From CAWHMN01 sp051001135 (GTDB lineage: Bacteria > Acidobacteriota > Terriglobia > Terriglobales > Acidobacteriaceae), in NCBI GenBank assembly GCA_051001135.1, contig JBPCNO010000061.1, positions 1 to 56,130 of the forward strand: a DNA stretch of 56,130 nt. The letters run 5' to 3'. This document shows positions 18,779 through 26,782 of the stretch, one piece after another. The position numbers were made by a program, and so were the translations under genes. Below the pieces are notes generated by a model. The model was not told where the DNA came from and did not search any database. It worked only from the letters and a program-made list of their open reading frames with translations. Every line of letters begins with the position of its first letter. Position 1 is the stretch's first letter.

Positions 18779-19843
18779 ATGTTTATCGATGAGGCACGGA
18801 TCCGGATCAAGGCAGGCGACGGCGGCAATGGCTGCATGGCGTTCCGCAGAGAGAAGTTCGTTCCGCGGGGCGGCCCGTCCGGCGGCGATGGCGGTCGCGG
18901 AGGCGACATCTTCATGGAGTCATCCCAGCGCCACAATACGCTGGTGCACTTCCGTTTCAACCCGGAGCACAAGGCGGAGCGTGGGCGGCATGGCGAGGGC
19001 TCCAACTGCAGCGGGCGCGAGGGCGAGAGCATCGTGTTGAAGGTGCCGGTGGGCACGGCCCTGTATGACGATGAGACGGGCGAACTGGTGCATGACTTCG
19101 CTACGCCGGACGAACGCATCGTGGTGGCGCGAGGCGGACGGGGCGGACGCGGCAACCAGCACTTTGCCACCTCCACGCACCAGGCGCCGCGCGAGCACGA
19201 GGCCGGCAGACCGGGCGAGGAACGAAACTACCGGCTGGAATTGAAGCTGCTGGCCGACGTGGGACTGGTGGGCTATCCCAATGCGGGCAAGTCGACGCTC
19301 ATCTCACGCATCTCCGCGGCCAAGCCGAAGATCGCGGACTACCCATTCACGACCCTCGAACCTAACCTGGGCGTGGTCTCGGTGGGCGAAGCGCCGCACG
19401 AACAGAGCTTTGTGGTTGCGGATATTCCCGGACTCATCGAGGGCGCGCATCTGGGGGCGGGACTGGGGGTGCAGTTTCTCCGGCACATTGAGCGCACTCG
19501 CCTGCTGGTGCATCTGGTGGACGTCTCCGACGGGAGTGGCCGGCCGGATGCAGTGGAAGATTTCAAAGTGATCACGGGCGAGCTGCACAGCTTCGGCCAT
19601 GGACTGGACGAGAAGCCGGTCATCGTCGTCGCGTCCAAAGCCGATGTCGCGAACCCGGAGAAGCTCAAGAAGCTGCAGGCCATGGCCAAGCGCCGCAAGC
19701 TGCCCTTCTATGCCATCTCTGCGGTGGTGGGTACGGGCGTGGAAGTCCTCAAGTACGCCATCGGCAAGAAGGTGGAAGAGTTGCGGAAGCAAGAATCAGA
19801 GCCTGCGGAAGTAGTTTTGGTCTCCACTCCGACGGAAGCATAG
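18779..19843 (+). CDS. obgE: Obg-family GTPase, ribosome assembly
   Basis: Essential GTPase that acts in late 50S assembly and stress control. The 354-residue protein has the glycine-rich Obg fold at the N-terminus (GGPSGGDGGRGGDI, GRGGRGNQHFATSTHQAPRE). The G domain follows: P-loop GYPNAGKST near residue 164, switch I TTLEPNLGVV, DIPGLIEGAHLGAGLG as G3, and a SKAD-type G4 in VVASKADVANPE. The C-terminus is short and acidic without a distinct OCT domain. The ATG is preceded by GGAAG. Confidence 0.97.
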   Translation: MFIDEARIRIKAGDGGNGCMAFRREKFVPRGGPSGGDGGRGGDIFMESSQRHNTLVHFRFNPEHKAERGRHGEGSNCSGREGESIVLKVPVGTALYDDETGELVHDFATPDERIVVARGGRGGRGNQHFATSTHQAPREHEAGRPGEERNYRLELKLLADVGLVGYPNAGKSTLISRISAAKPKIADYPFTTLEPNLGVVSVGEAPHEQSFVVADIPGLIEGAHLGAGLGVQFLRHIERTRLLVHLVDVSDGSGRPDAVEDFKVITGELHSFGHGLDEKPVIVVASKADVANPEKLKKLQAMAKRRKLPFYAISAVVGTGVEVLKYAIGKKVEELRKQESEPAEVVLVSTPTEA

Positions 19844-19854
19844 CGAGGGATAGT

Positions 19855-19880
19855 CCCGCCCTAGCTGCACTAGAACGGGG
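19855..19880. terminator. Hairpin between the convergent obgE and lpxC ends
   Basis: 'cccgccctag' pairs with 'ctagaacggg' at 8 of 10 positions around a short loop. No U-tract follows. The sequence resembles the hairpin part of the dispersed repeat at 37895-37923 ('ccctagcttcgctagaatgg'), so it may be a diverged member of that family acting as a gene end. Confidence 0.5.
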
Positions 19881-19933
19881 CCCCGCGACTGGTTCAAAGC
19901 GGCGATTCTCCGACTGCGCGCCTTGCGCTCCGT

Positions 19934-20866
19934 TTAGGCGGTGACGAGTTGCGGCCGGGCAGTCAACGGCTTGCGTTCGCGCTGCGGTGATGGAAGCGTT
20001 ATCAGCTCCCACGCACTCCGGTCGGCGAGCAGCCGTGAGACCAGTGCGGTATGCATGGCATGGCCGGCGCGTTCGGCCACGACCCGGCCGAGAATGCGAT
20101 GGCCGGCCAGCGCCAGATCCCCGATAAGATCCAATACCTTGTGGCGCACGAACTCGTCCTGAAAGCGGAGCGGACCGTTTTGCACGCCGTCCCGGGTCAA
20201 GATGATGGCGTTCGATTCGCTCGCGCCGCGGATGAGTCCCATGTCGCGCAGCGTCCGCTCATCTTCGCGGAAGCCGAAGGTGCGGGCGGCAGCGATCTCG
20301 CGACCATAAGCATTGGCGGCGATATCTACGGTGAACTCCTGACGACCGATAGGGACGGGGAAGTCGATGTTGTAGGTGACGCTGTAGCCATCCCCGGGGT
20401 AGACCCCGATGAACTTATTGTGGTCCAGCACCTCGACCTTCTTGAGAATGCGAAGGTAAGCGCGGCGGCGACGCTGCACCTTGATTCCAACCTGGCGAAA
20501 GGCCTCGACGTAAGGGAGCGAGCTGCCGTCGAGGATCGGTAACTCAAGGTTGTCCAGTTCGACAATGACATTGTCAATACCTGCGCCGATGCAGGCCGAG
20601 AGCAGGTGCTCTGTCGTGGAGATAAGCACGCCCTGGCGCATGAGGCTGGTGGCGTAGCTGACTTTGGCGACGTTGCGGCCAGTCGCGGGGATCTCAAAAT
20701 TATCCAGATCGATGCGGCGGAAGACGATGCCGGTACCCGCGGCCGCGGGCAGCAGACGCATCCGCACCGGAGCGCCGCTATGAAGACCGATGCCGGCAAA
20801 GGCTACCGGGCCAACGATCGTCTGTTCGAGCTGGACCTGGATGGGATTTCGTGCGAACTGTGTCAT
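19934..20866 (-). CDS. lpxC: UDP-3-O-acyl-N-acetylglucosamine deacetylase
   Basis: Zinc deacetylase that performs the committed step of lipid A synthesis; its presence implies a lipopolysaccharide outer membrane. About 310 residues. It opens with the family motif PVAFAGIGLHSGAPV; zinc ligands are His87 in STTEHLLSA and the His/Asp of FVRHKVLDLIGDLAL; the catalytic-side segment LPILDGSSLPYVEAF is present. ATG 20866 is chosen because the family always begins close to the GIGLH motif; the open frame upstream is intergenic. No ribosome site is visible, and a TATAAG hexamer lies 7 bases before the ATG. Confidence 0.96.
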   Translation of the reverse strand: MTQFARNPIQVQLEQTIVGPVAFAGIGLHSGAPVRMRLLPAAAGTGIVFRRIDLDNFEIPATGRNVAKVSYATSLMRQGVLISTTEHLLSACIGAGIDNVIVELDNLELPILDGSSLPYVEAFRQVGIKVQRRRRAYLRILKKVEVLDHNKFIGVYPGDGYSVTYNIDFPVPIGRQEFTVDIAANAYGREIAAARTFGFREDERTLRDMGLIRGASESNAIILTRDGVQNGPLRFQDEFVRHKVLDLIGDLALAGHRILGRVVAERAGHAMHTALVSRLLADRSAWELITLPSPQRERKPLTARPQLVTA

Positions 20867-20914
20867 CTGGGCGCTTATAACGGAATAGACTACGCAGTCG
20901 GCGGAAAAGTTTAC

Positions 20915-20932
20915 TGTGGCATATATGCCACA
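20915..20932. promoter_or_regulatory. Perfect 18-bp palindrome, possible operator
   Basis: 'tgtggcatatatgccaca' is perfectly self-complementary and lies in the 124-base divergent gap between lpxC and the M20 peptidase gene. It is about 35 bases upstream of the putative lpxC -10 box (TATAAG). That position suits a dimeric repressor or activator of either gene. No matching regulator gene is adjacent. Confidence 0.55.
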
Positions 20933-20990
20933 CATTTGTCCGTTAAGAGACAGTACAGCACTCGCAGACCAAACCCCGGAGGTCGAGTAA

Positions 20991-22253
20991 GTGATTGCAG
21001 ACAAAGAGCTTGCGATTGTGAACGAACTGCGCGCGAGCGTCGCTGGATATGAACGCTGGATGACAAAGATATTGACAGATCTGGTTCGTATCGAATCACC
21101 CAGCCACCAACCGGAGGCGGTGAACCAGGCCGTGGACCGGGTTGCCGCCGAGATCGATAAGCTTGGAGGCCGGGTGCGACGGCATCGGGTCCAGGGCTAC
21201 GGGGATCTGCTGGAGGCAAGGCTGGGGAGAAGGTCGAAGGGCACCAGGACGGTGATGCTGCTGGGGCATCTGGACACCGTATGGCCGATCGGAACGTTAC
21301 GCACGATGCCGTTCCGTGTCGAAGCCGGGCGCGCCTATGGGCCGGGAGTATTCGACATGAAGGCCGGTGTGGTGATGGCGCTCGCCGCTCTGCGCGCGCT
21401 GCAGGAGTCAGCGGCTCTCGATTTCTCGGCTCTCGATTTCTCCGGGTCTGAGGTGGTCCTGCTGCTCAACAGCGACGAGGAGGTGGGCAGCCACGCATCG
21501 CGCCCCCTGACCGAGAAGCTGGCGCTCGAGGCGAGGGCCGTGTTCGTCCTGGAGCCCGCGCAGGGAGAGCAGGGCGCCTACAAGACCGCGCGCAAAGGAG
21601 TAGGCCAGTTCCGGCTGCAGGTGACGGGACGGGCGGCGCACAGCGGGGTGGACTTCACCGCCGGGCATAGCGCGGTGCTGGAGCTGGGACGGCAACTGGA
21701 GCGCATCGCTTCGTTGACTGATCTGGAGCGCGGCATCACCGTGAACCCCGGTGTCATCGGCGGCGGAACCCAGGCAAATGTGATTGCCGCGACGGCGTGG
21801 GCCGAGATCGACCTCCGCGTGAAGACAAAGGGGGATGAAACGCGCATCGAGCGACAGTTGCGGGCGCTACGCCCGGTCGACAAGGAGTGCCGGTTGGAAT
21901 GGAGTGGGGAGCTGAACCGGCCACCGATGGAGAGGACGCCGGAGACGGTGCGGCTGTTCCGGCAGGCGCAGGCCCTTGCTGAGCGGATGGGAATGCCGCT
22001 CCAGGAGGCGGCGACCGGCGGCGGTTCCGATGGCAACTTCACGTCAGCTCTGGGAGTACCGACGTTGGACGGCATGGGTGCCGTAGGTAATGGGGCCCAC
22101 GCGGAAGATGAATCCATCCAGCTTGATTCGCTCGTTCCCCGGGCGGCACTCCTTGCGGGCATGATCGCGAAGACGATCAAAGAGAAGGCCGAGACCCGTT
22201 CCCCAGTAGCAACTTCAACCCGGAAGAGGGCGTCCCATGTCGATGGTGATTGA
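20991..22253 (+). CDS. M20-family metallopeptidase (carboxypeptidase G2-like)
   Basis: Predicted zinc peptidase or amidohydrolase of 420 residues. Zinc-site motifs are visible in order: LLGHLDTVWP (His and Asp), FDMKAG (bridging Asp), NSDEEVGS (catalytic and binding Glu), then a dimerisation domain (AHSGVDFTAG), and a late ATGGGSDGNFT plus the final His in GNGAHAEDESI. This order matches the CPG2/ArgE/DapE group. GTG 20991 follows GGAGG. A 15-bp tandem duplication at 21412-21441 doubles the residues SALDF in a surface loop. No signal peptide is present. Confidence 0.88.
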   Translation: MIADKELAIVNELRASVAGYERWMTKILTDLVRIESPSHQPEAVNQAVDRVAAEIDKLGGRVRRHRVQGYGDLLEARLGRRSKGTRTVMLLGHLDTVWPIGTLRTMPFRVEAGRAYGPGVFDMKAGVVMALAALRALQESAALDFSALDFSGSEVVLLLNSDEEVGSHASRPLTEKLALEARAVFVLEPAQGEQGAYKTARKGVGQFRLQVTGRAAHSGVDFTAGHSAVLELGRQLERIASLTDLERGITVNPGVIGGGTQANVIAATAWAEIDLRVKTKGDETRIERQLRALRPVDKECRLEWSGELNRPPMERTPETVRLFRQAQALAERMGMPLQEAATGGGSDGNFTSALGVPTLDGMGAVGNGAHAEDESIQLDSLVPRAALLAGMIAKTIKEKAETRSPVATSTRKRASHVDGD

Positions 22254-22376
22254 GATAAGCATAGTCTTTGCGGCACTGAGCCACGTCGCCGTGCTGGCGC
22301 TCTGTCGAGAGAGCAGCGAGTGTGAAGCATCGGCCCCGTTTGGGCAGGCTGAGCAGAGCTGCGAGGCAGATGCCGC

Positions 22377-22985
22377 CTAAACTGCATGGGAGCGTGAGCG
22401 CCCAAGGCGCACGCGGGCGCCTTCGATCATGCTGGTGACGAGCGAGATCGGTAACCCAACCACGTTGAAGTAGCAGCCCTGAATGTGCGGGATCCAGCGC
22501 GCGGCATAGCCCTGGATACCGTAGGCTCCGGCCTTGTCCAGCGGCTCACCGGTCGCCACGTAGGCTTCAATCTCTGTGATCGAAAGAGTCTGGACCGAGA
22601 CGTAGGTGACGGCGGCTGCGGTCTCCTCACATCCTTCGCCGATCAGGCTGACGCCGGTGATCACGGAATGCGTTCGCCCACCGAGAAGCTGGAGCATGCG
22701 TGCGGCATCAGCGGGCGAAGATGGCTTGCCCAGTACACAGTCATCCACAACGACAATGGTGTCTGCCCCAAGTACGAGCAGGGGCTGGTCACCGCGGAGA
22801 TGTGCGTTGCTGCGCGCAGCGAACACGGTGTCCGCCTTCTGCCGAGCGAGGCGGCTCGCGAAGCCGATCGGGTCTTCATCCGCCGCTCGTACTTCGGGAA
22901 TATCCGCTGGAGCCACATCGAAGCGGAAGCCAGCCTGGGTCAGCAATTCACGGCGCCGGGGTGATGCGGAGGCGAGCACAAGCAT
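22377..22985 (-). CDS. maf: Maf-family nucleotide pyrophosphatase
   Basis: House-cleaning enzyme that hydrolyses non-canonical or modified nucleoside triphosphates such as dTTP/UTP or m7GTP. The 202-residue protein starts with the diagnostic LASASPRRRELL. It contains the catalytic neighbourhood LVLGADTIVVVDDCVLGKP and the segment DKAGAYGIQGYAARWI. These match the dTTP/UTP-type (YhdE) branch, although substrate choice is inferred. Its ATG lies 3 bases after the stop of the isoaspartyl peptidase gene, with GGAGCC upstream, so the two are one operon. Confidence 0.94.
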   Translation of the reverse strand: MLVLASASPRRRELLTQAGFRFDVAPADIPEVRAADEDPIGFASRLARQKADTVFAARSNAHLRGDQPLLVLGADTIVVVDDCVLGKPSSPADAARMLQLLGGRTHSVITGVSLIGEGCEETAAAVTYVSVQTLSITEIEAYVATGEPLDKAGAYGIQGYAARWIPHIQGCYFNVVGLPISLVTSMIEGARVRLGRSRSHAV

Positions 22986-22988
22986 GCG

Positions 22989-23999
22989 CTAGGCTCCGGG
23001 ATGTACGTCGGGTGCGATGTCCAGGTTGATCTGTGTGTGGACAGCCACTTCCATAGCGGTGTGGACGCCCCAGGCCATGCGCGGCGTGTTGTGCGCCACG
23101 CCGTAGCGGCCGTCGGGCCCCAGCAGGATGATGCCACCGTGACCACCGAGTCGCCGAAAGAGATACGCGATCGCGTCGTCAGCCGCTGCAACAGGCGCAG
23201 CGCCTGCCTGCACGCGGTCGACCGCCCACTTACCCAACACCAGCTTCATGATGGGCTCGCCCCAGCCGGTGAGCGAGACGGCGGCGCTGGCGTTATCCGC
23301 ATAGCAACCGCAGCCAATCAGCGACGAGTCGCCCACGCGGCCGGGCGCCTTGTTGAGCGTGCCACCGGTCGAGGTAGCTGCCGCAAGATTGCCATGCGCA
23401 TCGAGGGCCACGGCACCGACGGTGTCATGCGACGACAGCATTGACGTTGCATCGGTCGGGGCTGCGTTGACCGGGGCTGCGTCGATGGGCGCAAGAGACC
23501 CGGAGAAGGTCTGATCGGGCTCACCGTCGCGTTCCTTCTGCTGCGCGTCGCGAAGACGCTCGCGTTCACGGTCGAGCACCAGTTCACTGTTGTCGATCAA
23601 CGGCATGCCGTGCTCCTGGGCAAATTGCTCTGCGTCGCGGCCGACAAAGTAGACATGCGGACTGCGGTCGAGCACCAGGCGGGCCGCGTGGATGGGATTG
23701 CGCAGACGCTCCACACAGGCCACGCCACCGGCGCGCATGGTGCCGCCGTCCATCAGCAATGCGTCGAGCTGAACCTTCCCGTCGCGGGTAAGGAAGCTGC
23801 CGCGGCCGGCGTCGAAGATCTCGTCGTCCTCGAGGATGGCAACCGCGGCTTCCACCGCATCGACCGAGGTCGCGCCGCGTTCGAGGAGAGCGTAGCCGGC
23901 CTTGAGCGCATTGCGAACGCCGTTGCGATGCGCCTCAAGAGCGTCATCGGGGATAGCCCAGGCTCCGCCATGGACGACCAGTACAGGTTTTGCTTTCAT
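22989..23999 (-). CDS. Isoaspartyl peptidase / type III L-asparaginase (Ntn hydrolase)
   Basis: Self-cleaving N-terminal nucleophile hydrolase of 336 residues that removes beta-aspartyl residues or hydrolyses asparagine. The alpha part begins LVVHGGAWAIPDDALEAHRN. The catalytic threonine, exposed by autocleavage, is in HDTVGAVALDAHG; substrate residues follow in the Gly-rich segment TSTGGTLNKAPGRVGDSS and GCGCYAD. The linker before the nucleophile is unusually long and charged (RERERLRDAQQKERDGEPD) and ends in an Ala/Asp-rich stretch partly built from repeated 'ggggctgcgt'. ATG 23999 places the start directly on the conserved VHGGAW strand. Confidence 0.92.
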   Translation of the reverse strand: MKAKPVLVVHGGAWAIPDDALEAHRNGVRNALKAGYALLERGATSVDAVEAAVAILEDDEIFDAGRGSFLTRDGKVQLDALLMDGGTMRAGGVACVERLRNPIHAARLVLDRSPHVYFVGRDAEQFAQEHGMPLIDNSELVLDRERERLRDAQQKERDGEPDQTFSGSLAPIDAAPVNAAPTDATSMLSSHDTVGAVALDAHGNLAAATSTGGTLNKAPGRVGDSSLIGCGCYADNASAAVSLTGWGEPIMKLVLGKWAVDRVQAGAAPVAAADDAIAYLFRRLGGHGGIILLGPDGRYGVAHNTPRMAWGVHTAMEVAVHTQINLDIAPDVHPGA

Positions 24000-24049
24000 A
24001 CGTGAACTGGTTATAGTACCGGATCGCGAGTGAGCGATGTAGCCCTCCC

Positions 24050-24433
24050 TCAACGCAAGACGTGTATGTCCAAGCCGAGATCCAACCTTGCCCAGATCCG
24101 GTCCGTTGTATAGAGCGGAGCTTCCAGAATCATGGCCAATGCCAGGCACGCGCGATCCCCGAAAGAGAGCCCGAAGGGTCGCGTGGAGGAGATGAGTGCG
24201 CCTGCCGTACGCGCGTGCTGACTATCGAAGACGAACACCTCGCGTGAAAAGCTTAGAGCGGACTCCCAGGCGTCAGCGGCTGGAAACCCCCGCTCGATCA
24301 ACTTGCTCTGCACCTCCGCGAGATTCACTGTGCTCACTGCGGCGTCTGACACGTTGGCAAAGACCAGATCTGCTCCGGGTTCATCTCCAATCGCAGCGAG
24401 AATTGCCGACGCATCGAGCACCACTCTACTCAC
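24050..24433 (-). CDS. vapC: PIN-domain toxin of a VapBC pair
   Basis: Predicted Mg-dependent ribonuclease toxin of 127 residues. It begins VVLDASAILAAIGDEPG with the first acidic residue Asp in strand 1. It carries a conserved Glu in TVNLAEVQSKLIERG and a further acidic pair in LSFGDRACLALA. Together these make the four-acid PIN active site. It overlaps the upstream antitoxin gene by 8 bases, the normal VapBC arrangement in which translation is coupled. Confidence 0.9.
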   Translation of the reverse strand: MSRVVLDASAILAAIGDEPGADLVFANVSDAAVSTVNLAEVQSKLIERGFPAADAWESALSFSREVFVFDSQHARTAGALISSTRPFGLSFGDRACLALAMILEAPLYTTDRIWARLDLGLDIHVLR

Positions 24434-24683
24434 CGGCTGATTCCTTGCGCCGGTCCGCTAGCAGTTCATCGGAGACGCGGATGCCCTCACCTACATACTT
24501 CTTGAACAGTTGTTGTGCCCGCTCCGCGCGCTTCCTGGGGGTGGTCATGCGCAGCTCGTTGCCCTCCACCAGCAGAACGACCTCGTCGCCAGACTCGAGG
24601 CCCAGAGCGCGGCGTATGGATGCGGGAATCACCAACCTGCCGTTCTCGTTGATACGCGTCCGCGCTTCCTCGATCACCTGCAT
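24426..24683 (-). CDS. vapB: AbrB/SpoVT-type antitoxin of a VapBC pair
   Basis: Antitoxin of 85 residues. The N-terminal swapped-hairpin DNA-binding domain is clear: RTRINENGRLVIPASIRRAL followed by GLESGDEVVLLVEGNELRM. The C-terminal part (LFKKYVGEGIRVSDELLADR) would wrap and inhibit the toxin. The ATG follows GAGGTGACAC. A TACTAT hexamer about 20 bases upstream may be its -10 box, placing a probable autoregulated promoter in the 115-base gap before it. Confidence 0.9.
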   Translation of the reverse strand: MQVIEEARTRINENGRLVIPASIRRALGLESGDEVVLLVEGNELRMTTPRKRAERAQQLFKKYVGEGIRVSDELLADRRKESAGE

Positions 24684-24798
24684 GTGTCACCTCGGTGTAT
24701 AGTATGCCATAAATCTTGAGAAATGACATTGATACTGGAAATTGGGCAGAATCGCGTTTTGGGGCATGAGCGCCTAATTCACGCTTGAAGAAGCGCGG

Positions 24799-25503
24799 TC
24801 AGACCCGCGGGGTCTGCGAGGCGGTCAGCAACTCCGGCTGTTGGGAGATGGCGGGCGCCTGCTCCTTCGCATCGTTGAGTTTGCGTCGCGGCATGGTCTT
24901 GGTGATGCTGTAGGTGTAGGTGATGCGGTGGATCACGGTGATGGTGGAGAGCACCGCCAACACCCAGAGAGCCGGCGCCATGACGCCCCAACGCTCGCCC
25001 AGCGCGCCAAGGATGATGAGAACAACCCGCTCCGGCCGTTCCATGAAACCGACCTTGCAGGAGCCGATCAGCGCCTCAGAACGGGCGCGCGTGTAGCTCA
25101 CCATCAGCGATGTGACCATAACAAAGGCGGCGAGCACGACGTAAAAGAAGCGATTGCCGCGCGCGTAGAAGACCAGCAGGCCGAAGAACAGCACAACGTC
25201 AGAGTAGCGATCGATGACCGAGTCAAAGAAGGCGCCGAAGACGGTCACCTGATCGGTCTGCCGCGCGACCCGGCCATCCACCATGTCAAAGATGCCGGCG
25301 CCGATGATTACCAGTCCCGCATAGAGAAAGAAGCGGACGTAGTTGTGCGAGTTCGCGAAGCCGAAGAAGATGGCCGCGACGGTGTTGATGATGAGCCCGA
25401 TGAAGGTGAGGACATTCGGCGAGATGCGCGTGAGCGCCAACCCGTTGACGATCGACTGCAGAATGACGCCGCAGGCGCGACCGAATCCTCCCGTCCAGCT
25501 CAT
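24799..25503 (-). CDS. CDP-alcohol phosphatidyltransferase
   Basis: Integral membrane enzyme of 234 residues that moves a phosphatidyl group from CDP-diacylglycerol (or a similar donor) to an alcohol. The family signature D-G-x2-A-R-x8-G-x3-D-x3-D is complete in DGRVARQTDQV followed by FGAFFDSVIDRYSD, and about six hydrophobic helices are visible. Whether the product is phosphatidylglycerophosphate, phosphatidylinositol phosphate or another lipid cannot be told. Its ATG overlaps the greA stop by 4 bases (ATGA), so the two are co-translated. Confidence 0.88.
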   Translation of the reverse strand: MSWTGGFGRACGVILQSIVNGLALTRISPNVLTFIGLIINTVAAIFFGFANSHNYVRFFLYAGLVIIGAGIFDMVDGRVARQTDQVTVFGAFFDSVIDRYSDVVLFFGLLVFYARGNRFFYVVLAAFVMVTSLMVSYTRARSEALIGSCKVGFMERPERVVLIILGALGERWGVMAPALWVLAVLSTITVIHRITYTYSITKTMPRRKLNDAKEQAPAISQQPELLTASQTPRV

Positions 25504-25988
25504 TTTGAGTCTTCCTGCCCCGCTTCGTCGTGGATGGTCGTGAGCTTGAGCACTTCCAGATCGCGCTGGCCATTTGGCGTGACGACGGTGGCGGTGTCGC
25601 CCACCTTTTTGCCGATGAGCGAGCGGCCAATGGGCGAGGTGGTGGAGATGAGGCCCTTGGCCACGTCGGATTCTTCGCTGGTGACCAGCTTGTACTCGAT
25701 CTCTTCGTCCTTGTTGCTGTCGTAGACGCGAACAGTGGAGCCGAAGGCGATCTTGTCGTGCGGGATATTCGCTAGATTGACCAGCGCCAGCTCGGCCATG
25801 CGCTTCTTCAACTGGCCTAGGCGAGCGTTGACGAACTCCTGGCGCTGCTTCGCCATGTGATATTCGGCGTTCTCGCTCAGGTCGCCCATCGCGACGGCCT
25901 TCTTGATCTCCTGGGGCAGCTCATGAGTGAGCTCGTGCTCAAGGATCCGAATCTCTTCTTGTAACTTGTTCTTGATGTGCTCGGGCAT
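25500..25988 (-). CDS. greA: Transcript cleavage/elongation factor
   Basis: GreA-type factor that rescues backtracked RNA polymerase by stimulating transcript cleavage. The 162-residue protein has the N-terminal coiled coil (LQEEIRILEHELTHELPQEI) with the acidic tip region in the segment MGDLSENAEYH (Asp and Glu), and the C-terminal FKBP-like domain ending in GQRDLEVLKL. Length is normal for GreA. ATG 25988 follows GGAAG. The CDP-alcohol phosphatidyltransferase follows with a 4-base overlap. Confidence 0.96.
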   Translation of the reverse strand: MPEHIKNKLQEEIRILEHELTHELPQEIKKAVAMGDLSENAEYHMAKQRQEFVNARLGQLKKRMAELALVNLANIPHDKIAFGSTVRVYDSNKDEEIEYKLVTSEESDVAKGLISTTSPIGRSLIGKKVGDTATVVTPNGQRDLEVLKLTTIHDEAGQEDSK

Positions 25989-26092
25989 GCAAACTTCCGT
26001 GACGGCTCAGAGGAATGGCGAGCCGCAAGGAACGGCAATGCCGGGATACCGCCAAAGCTCGATTATACGACGAGGTGGCCCGGAACCGGGTC

Positions 26093-26611
26093 CTAGAGAG
26101 AATCCGGCGGAAGCAAGGTGACGGTGCCGGATTGCGCGTCAAGAAATCCTTGCAGGATGAGGACAGCGGCCACCTGATCGACAGTGCGTTCCCTGGCGAT
26201 GCGCTTCTGAACGTGCCTGCTCTCGCGCGCACGGCGCCCGCTTGCGTTCAACAGCGCATGGGCCTCGGTGGTGGTCAGCCGCTCGTCCCAGAGATGGATT
26301 GGCACGCCGGTCTGGGCGCGCAGCAGGTCCACGAAGGCGTGTACTTTGGCGGCCTGCGGGCTTAGGTCGCCGGACATGTGCAGCGGGTTGCCGACGACGA
26401 TGCCCACGCAGGCGTGACGCCGGGCGAGCCGCGCGAGGGCTCGCAGGTCCTGGCGCCGATTGCTGCGCGTGAGCGTCAGCAGGGGTTGGGCGAAGCCCAG
26501 CGGATCGGAGAGGGCCACGCCGATGCGCCGGTCTCCGATATCCAGCCCCATCCAGCGCCATCGTGTGTCATCGGGCGTGTCATGCAATGCGAGACCCACC
26601 ACGTCGGTCAT
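26093..26611 (-). CDS. ruvX: YqgF-family Holliday junction resolvase-like protein
   Basis: RNase H-fold nuclease of about 172 residues, of the RuvX/YqgF family linked to pre-16S rRNA processing. The signature GLDIGDRRIGVALSDPLG holds the first acidic residue. IVVGNPLHMSGD and HLWDERLTTTEAHALL supply the family's central motifs, and VDQVAAVLILQGFLD carries the last Asp. The extra 20 residues before WMGLD may belong to a later start (Met21). It is transcribed away from mltG. Confidence 0.93.
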   Translation of the reverse strand: MTDVVGLALHDTPDDTRWRWMGLDIGDRRIGVALSDPLGFAQPLLTLTRSNRRQDLRALARLARRHACVGIVVGNPLHMSGDLSPQAAKVHAFVDLLRAQTGVPIHLWDERLTTTEAHALLNASGRRARESRHVQKRIARERTVDQVAAVLILQGFLDAQSGTVTLLPPDSL

Positions 26612-26647
26612 AGGACATGGTAGCGAAACGAGAGATTCAAACGCAGA

Positions 26648-26730
26648 TCCTTCGACTTCGCTCAGGATGACAGCCGAGAGTGAGTTCGCTCAGGATGACA
26701 GACGTGGGACTCAGGATGACAGCCGAGAGG
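26648..26730. repeat. Three copies of a 'ctcaggatgacag' repeat
   Basis: The core 'ctcaggatgacag' occurs three times within about 80 bases in the divergent gap between ruvX and mltG; the first is preceded by 'ccttcgacttcg'. Related single copies occur at 28751-28768 ('gcttcgttcgggatgaca') and 52391-52409 ('cttcgacaaactcaggata'). It looks like a dispersed intergenic element with local expansion. Confidence 0.75.
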
Positions 26731-26782
26731 TTGGGAGCGCCTACAATAAACAAATGTCTGTTTTGGAAGCCGACGCCAACGT

